Shown in pieces: positions 8,301 through 10,412 of a DNA stretch of 10,412 nucleotides. The position numbers and the translations under genes are program-made. This DNA is from JAWWBG01 sp033721095. Its GTDB lineage: Bacteria; Actinomycetota; Nitriliruptoria; Nitriliruptorales; Nitriliruptoraceae. Under the pieces are notes generated by a model. That model was given only the letters and a program-made list of their open reading frames with translations. It searched no databases and was not told the DNA's origin. The stretch covers positions 1 to 10,412 of the forward strand of contig JAWWBG010000082.1 of NCBI GenBank assembly GCA_033721095.1, written 5' to 3'. How positions within the stretch are numbered: the stretch's first letter is position 1; the number at the start of each line of letters is the position of its first letter.

Positions 8301-9008
8301 CTGTGTCACGCGAACCGTGCCGGGCTCGGCTGTCTGCTCCATCCGAGCGGCGACGTTGATGGCGTCTCCGAGGGCGGTGTACTCGACGCGGAGGTCGGAG
8401 CCGACCTCACCCACGACGACGAGCCCGGTGTTGATCCCGACGCGGACCGAGATCGGCACGCCCAGCCGGTTGGCCGCCTCGGACCCTTGTTCGCTGACGC
8501 CGCGGACGATGTCGAGGCCCGCACGGACGGCCCGGAGCGGGTCATCCTCGTGGGCGATCGGTGCGCCGAAGAAGGCAAGGATGGCGTCACCCTGCAGGCG
8601 GGCGAGCGTGCCTTCGTAGCGGTAGATCGGCTCGATCAGGACGCCGAACGCGTCGTTGACGATCTCGGCCCACTCCTCGGGATCGAGCTGCTCAGCAGCT
8701 GACGTCGAGCCCTGGATGTCCGCGAAGAGCATCGTGACCGTGCGGCGTTCGCCGCGCATGGTCTGGCCCGACTGTGCGGCCCGGATCTTGCGCAGCAGCT
8801 CGTCGGGTACCCAACGGCTGAGGTCGTCTGGCGCCGCTGGTGCATGGACAGGCGTGTCGGCGAGCTTCGTGCCGCACTGGTTGCAGAATTTCTGGCCCGG
8901 CTCGTACGGGGCCGAGCAGGCCGGGCAGGTCAGTTCGAGCTGGTTGCCGCAGTTGGAGCAGAACCGCGCGTCATCGGGGTTCGCGTGGGAACAAACCGGA
9001 CACCGCAC
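5397..9008 (-). CDS. Double zinc ribbon, class III nucleotide cyclase, AAA ATPase, TPR signalling protein
   Basis: A 1203-residue cytoplasmic protein. In order: two zinc ribbons (Cys3/6/17/20 and Cys28/31/42/45); a class III adenylate/guanylate cyclase domain (about 86-270) with metal-binding Asp97 in LFADIQGST and Asp141 in QGDAILAFFG, and the Asn218/Arg222 pair in GDAINVAAR; a STAND/AAA-type ATPase with VGRDGEL (286-292), Walker A GEAGIGKT (314-321), Walker B VVVMDDVHWAD (450-460) and SGNPLFVEEM (547-556); then a helical TPR-like region (about 690-1180). There is no C-terminal LuxR DNA-binding domain, unlike otherwise similar mycobacterial proteins. Metal and transition-state residues are intact; Thr211 at the Asp site is class IIIb-like, but Arg137 stands where the purine-selecting Lys is expected. 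The role would be cyclic-nucleotide output gated by a nucleotide-dependent switch, as in soluble adenylyl cyclase. Start is GTG at 9008; the open frame upstream overlaps the promoter region. Confidence 0.9.
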   Translation of the reverse strand: MRCPVCSHANPDDARFCSNCGNQLELTCPACSAPYEPGQKFCNQCGTKLADTPVHAPAAPDDLSRWVPDELLRKIRAAQSGQTMRGERRTVTMLFADIQGSTSAAEQLDPEEWAEIVNDAFGVLIEPIYRYEGTLARLQGDAILAFFGAPIAHEDDPLRAVRAGLDIVRGVSEQGSEAANRLGVPISVRVGINTGLVVVGEVGSDLRVEYTALGDAINVAARMEQTAEPGTVRVTQETLELLGPGVTSESLGPVDVKGRAEPVLAHRISAVTERAVGAEAASTPLVGRDGELDKLGQLVERLTAGLGGICTIVGEAGIGKTRLLLSLRDRLPEHVELARVSGEPGSLAWLEARARSYETALPHAMFRHLLSPWLGGTDALASPGRLEQALADVGIEDEDHAAFLASLLEGTRSDRQQAFLDSLEPNALHVRTNDAVIGLLAAEARSRPVVVVMDDVHWADSLSLELVERVMELTEASPVLAIIMTRPMHEDPSWRVIEVAARDHGHRHTHIELEALPADASGVLLAALLDDLEVDDELHADILERTSGNPLFVEEMARALSEAHEAGRLDARQLTVPRTLTSLLTSRLDRLEESTRHVAQLAAVCGREFSITMLSALAEDPAGFAEGVRELVRRGVFEERRGIPEPVYAFRHPLIAETAYNTVLLKTRRQLHERMARHLEQHEPDSTPEIARHWVEAGQPTVAFPHLIDAGLRANRIMALRDAIGHFTLALDHIPEDADPELVARAHDGLGEAYARVPDLSQASSAYQSLLEHGRQTDRPTMQVTALNRLGFTTAAISGDLEKAMDYLQEARALAEECGDDMGLAEYHMNACFVAAAMGNVDEAILHDEQTVRLGSKINDRDIHLTGLLRRTQNLVVVLRFEEAEASYRDGIAAAEEVGDELQAALLHTEAEAMFALRDGRIADAVEIIRAHVPAIDRALSNFGGIQHERLGAMAMLLGDFELALAEYAATDRFGQTVGQRGLTGLALAGRAHALAVLDPEAEISELHASALEIALSPYGEYIATGILADLADANLQRGDLDAAAQDLERAWVSSSVMRKWEEPRILLRQARVSLLRAEREEAAQPLERARAHVAKHGMLLHEPEMLLLDGWVAELDGRDEDAATVLTEAVRAATESGRRPLRIEALRRLASVRRRQGDLMEATALDERADTVVRDIASGIADEALRHSWEQRSLVADRPASS

Positions 9009-9013
9009 AGTGG

Positions 9014-9018
9014 CCCTC
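9014..9018 (-). promoter_or_regulatory. Ribosome binding site fixing the GTG start of the cyclase gene
   Basis: GAGGG on the minus strand stands 5 bases before the GTG at 9008-9006. That start places the first zinc-ribbon cysteine at residue 3. An upstream ATG near 9197 would add a low-complexity tail and run through the opposite gene's start, so it is rejected. Confidence 0.6.
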
Positions 9019-9031
9019 GCTCGTCGACCGA

Positions 9032-9054
9032 AATGTATGCCAGCCGCGGCTGGC
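9032..9054 (-). promoter_or_regulatory. Probable cyclase promoter -10 with adjoining 16-bp palindromic operator candidate
   Basis: On the minus strand TACATT (9037-9032) is a good TAnnnT -10 element, with transcription expected near 9025 and a leader of about 17 bases. One base upstream, 9054-9039, is the perfect palindrome GCCAGCCGCGGCTGGC, filling the spacer and reaching toward the -35 position. No recognisable -35 hexamer is present, so the promoter may depend on an activator or be blocked by a dimeric repressor bound there. The palindrome lies upstream of the inferred transcript, so it is more likely a DNA site than an RNA hairpin. All of this is inferred. Confidence 0.45.
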
Positions 9055-9080
9055 CGCGCTTCCGGCGACCGGCCGACAAC

Positions 9081-9086
9081 TAGGCT
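9081..9086 (+). promoter_or_regulatory. Possible -10 element of the metallophosphoesterase gene
   Basis: TAGGCT in the context ACTAGGCTCCCC resembles the TAGCCT element upstream of the MBL-fold gene and the TAGCGT of the reductase promoter. Transcription would start near 9093, leaving a leader of about 79 bases. No clear -35 is seen, so this is tentative. Confidence 0.3.
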
Positions 9087-9131
9087 CCCCGGGATCACGC
9101 GCCGGGGTCCTCGTCGTGTGATCGGCCGGGA

Positions 9132-9170
9132 GTGCTCCGGGGCCCTCCTCGTGGAGCAGCAAGGGAGCAC
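9132..9170 (+). promoter_or_regulatory. Inverted repeats over the ribosome binding site of the metallophosphoesterase gene
   Basis: GTGCTCC (9132-9138) is fully complementary to GGAGCAC (9164-9170), which contains most of the ribosome site GGGAG (9163-9167). Six of the same bases can pair instead with GGAGCA (9153-9158). The two pairings exclude each other, so the leader could in principle close or open the ribosome site. No known riboswitch fold is recognised, and short G/C-rich pairings are common by chance. Confidence 0.25.
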
Positions 9171-9171
9171 C

Positions 9172-10008
9172 ATGGAGCCGTTCCGGTTCATCTTCATGGC
9201 CGACTGCCAGCTGGGTTGTTACGCCTCCTTCTCGGGCCTCAGCGACGATGAGGTCACCGCCTTTGCGCAGCGCGGGATGACCGTCAGCTCCTTCCCGAAG
9301 GTCGCAGGATTCGACTGGGACGCCGCGAACTACCGGCGCGCGATCGCCCAGGCGAACGAGATCGCACCGGACTTCGTGGTCATGGGCGGCGACATGGTCG
9401 ATGACCCGTTTGACGAGGGCCAGTACGAGGCCGTCAGGGAGATCACGGAGGATCTGCGGAGCCGGATGTTCTGGGTGCCGGGCAACCATGACGCCGGTGA
9501 TGACACGGACCATCCGACAGCGCGGAGCCTGGCCCACTATCGCGAGCGCTTCGGCCCGGATCACTACGCCTTTGAGCACAAGGGCGCTTCGTTCATCGTG
9601 GTGAACACGGTCGTCTGGTCACACGCCGAGATGGTCCCGGCCGAATGGGAGGAGCAGCTGGCGGCCCTCGAGCAGTCGCTCGCCGAGGCCCGGGAGCGCG
9701 GCGGCCCGATCATCGTCTTCGGCCACCACCCCCTGTTCCTCCGCGATCCGCAGGAAGCGGACGACTTCTTCAACGTCCCACGCGTCCGACGCGACCCCCT
9801 GCTGGACCTGCTGGCCGACCACGGGGTGACGGCCTACTTCTGCGGCCACTGGCACCGCAACGGCGGGGGCACCCACCGCGGCGTCGAGGTCGTCATCAGC
9901 GGCGCCGTCGGCTTCCCGCTTGGTGACGACCCGTCGGGTCTCCGCATCGTGGACGTGGGACCCGACGGGCTCTCCCACACCTATGTTGCGCTGGACACCG
10001 ACGAATGA
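9172..10008 (+). CDS. Calcineurin-like metallophosphoesterase
   Basis: A 278-residue cytoplasmic enzyme of the two-metal phosphoesterase superfamily, which hydrolyses phosphomono- or diesters. All five blocks are visible: MADCQLG (Asp11, with Gln13 instead of the usual His), GGDMVDD (Asp74), GNHD (104-107), FGHHP (183-187) and GHWH (225-228). The DxQ variant is also found in CPPED1-like phosphatases, which is the closest family I can name; it does not imply loss of activity. Length is normal for a single-domain member. GGGAG (9163-9167) precedes the ATG by 4 bases, and there is no signal peptide, so the long open frame upstream is non-coding. It is divergent from the cyclase and 9 bases ahead of the response-regulator gene, probably in one transcript. 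Cleavage of cyclic nucleotides made next door is possible but unproven; class III cAMP phosphodiesterases share these motifs but normally have DxH. Confidence 0.88.
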   Translation: MEPFRFIFMADCQLGCYASFSGLSDDEVTAFAQRGMTVSSFPKVAGFDWDAANYRRAIAQANEIAPDFVVMGGDMVDDPFDEGQYEAVREITEDLRSRMFWVPGNHDAGDDTDHPTARSLAHYRERFGPDHYAFEHKGASFIVVNTVVWSHAEMVPAEWEEQLAALEQSLAEARERGGPIIVFGHHPLFLRDPQEADDFFNVPRVRRDPLLDLLADHGVTAYFCGHWHRNGGGTHRGVEVVISGAVGFPLGDDPSGLRIVDVGPDGLSHTYVALDTDE

Positions 10009-10017
10009 GCTGAGCCG

Positions 10018-10412
10018 ATGGCCAAGCCCGCCATCCTCGCGGTCGACGACGACCCCCAGGTGCTGGCGGCGGTCCGAGCGGACCTGCGCAGCGAGTACGG
10101 CAAGACCCATCGGATCCTCGCGGAATCCTCGGGCGCCGACGCCCTCGAGACCGTCGAACAGCTCGCCCTGCGCGGCGACGAGGTGGCGCTGTTCCTCGTG
10201 GACCAGCGAATGCCGAACATGTCGGGCACCGAGTTCCTGTTGGCAGCCAACGAGATCTTTCCGGACGCAGGCAAGGTCCTGCTGACCGCCTACGCGGACA
10301 CCGAGGCGGCCATCCAGTCGATCAATGACGTCGGACTCGACCACTACCTGCTCAAGCCGTGGTCACCGCCCGAGGACAACCTCTACCCCGTGCTCGACGA
10401 CGTGCTGGCCGA
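10018..10412 (+). CDS. Response-regulator receiver domain, likely N-terminus of a fused thioredoxin-reductase-like flavoprotein (partial)
   Basis: The first 131 residues are present; the gene continues past the right edge. The receiver fold is complete: acidic cluster Asp10-Asp12 (AVDDDP), phospho-acceptor Asp62 in LVDQRMPNMSG, Thr90 in LLTAY and Lys113 in LLKPW. The sequence after it, SPPEDNLYPVLDDVL, together with INDVGLDHYLLKPW, closely resembles the receiver domain of proteins annotated as fused response regulator/thioredoxin-disulfide reductase, in which an FAD/NAD(P)H oxidoreductase follows. That fusion is recalled from family knowledge, since the oxidoreductase part is not in the window. 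The ATG is 9 bases after the metallophosphoesterase stop with only a weak ribosome site, so translation is probably coupled. No histidine kinase gene is visible. Alternatives are a receiver-phosphatase or a cyclic-di-GMP protein with the same QRMP-type receiver. Confidence 0.82.
   Translation, partial: MAKPAILAVDDDPQVLAAVRADLRSEYGKTHRILAESSGADALETVEQLALRGDEVALFLVDQRMPNMSGTEFLLAANEIFPDAGKVLLTAYADTEAAIQSINDVGLDHYLLKPWSPPEDNLYPVLDDVLA

Overview
This window is G+C-rich throughout, with strong G/C bias at third codon positions, and it is densely packed with genes. The encoded proteins look actinobacterial: a siroheme nitrite/sulfite reductase, an actinobacterial-style ModABC, a cyclase-AAA-TPR giant protein, and a response regulator of the kind fused to thioredoxin reductase. 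I infer a free-living actinomycete, possibly a deep-branching class such as Nitriliruptoria or Acidimicrobiia; the class is a guess. I see no RNA genes, insertion sequences, CRISPR arrays or other mobile elements. No gene-free stretch exceeds about 165 bases.

Left part (1-4159, all on the minus strand). Read in the direction of transcription there is a complete molybdate ABC transporter, modA-modB-modC, whose genes overlap by 4 and 1 bases. It is followed by a small UspA-like protein. After that comes a ferredoxin-dependent nitrite/sulfite reductase that runs off the left edge and appears to have its own promoter. Molybdenum import beside a nitrite/sulfite reductase fits nitrate assimilation, because assimilatory nitrate reductase needs the molybdenum cofactor. 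No nitrate reductase is visible in the window.

Middle (4256-9008). A divergently transcribed plus-strand gene encodes a metallo-beta-lactamase-fold protein with an altered metal-binding motif. It converges on a 1203-residue minus-strand signalling protein: two zinc ribbons, a class III nucleotide cyclase domain, an AAA/STAND-type ATPase and a TPR-like helical region.

Right part (9009-10412). A 163-base divergent intergenic region holds a perfect 16-bp palindrome against the likely cyclase promoter, plus inverted repeats in the leader of the plus-strand gene. Two plus-strand genes follow, 9 bases apart and probably co-transcribed. The first is a calcineurin-like metallophosphoesterase. The second is a response-regulator domain, cut by the right edge, that very probably is the N-terminus of a fused response regulator/thioredoxin-reductase-like flavoprotein.

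Most genes belong to recognisable families, and I do not see a clear new multi-gene system. The best leads are the divergent MBL protein, the cyclase with its unusual substrate-site residue and palindromic promoter, and the regulatory sequence in the two divergent intergenic regions.
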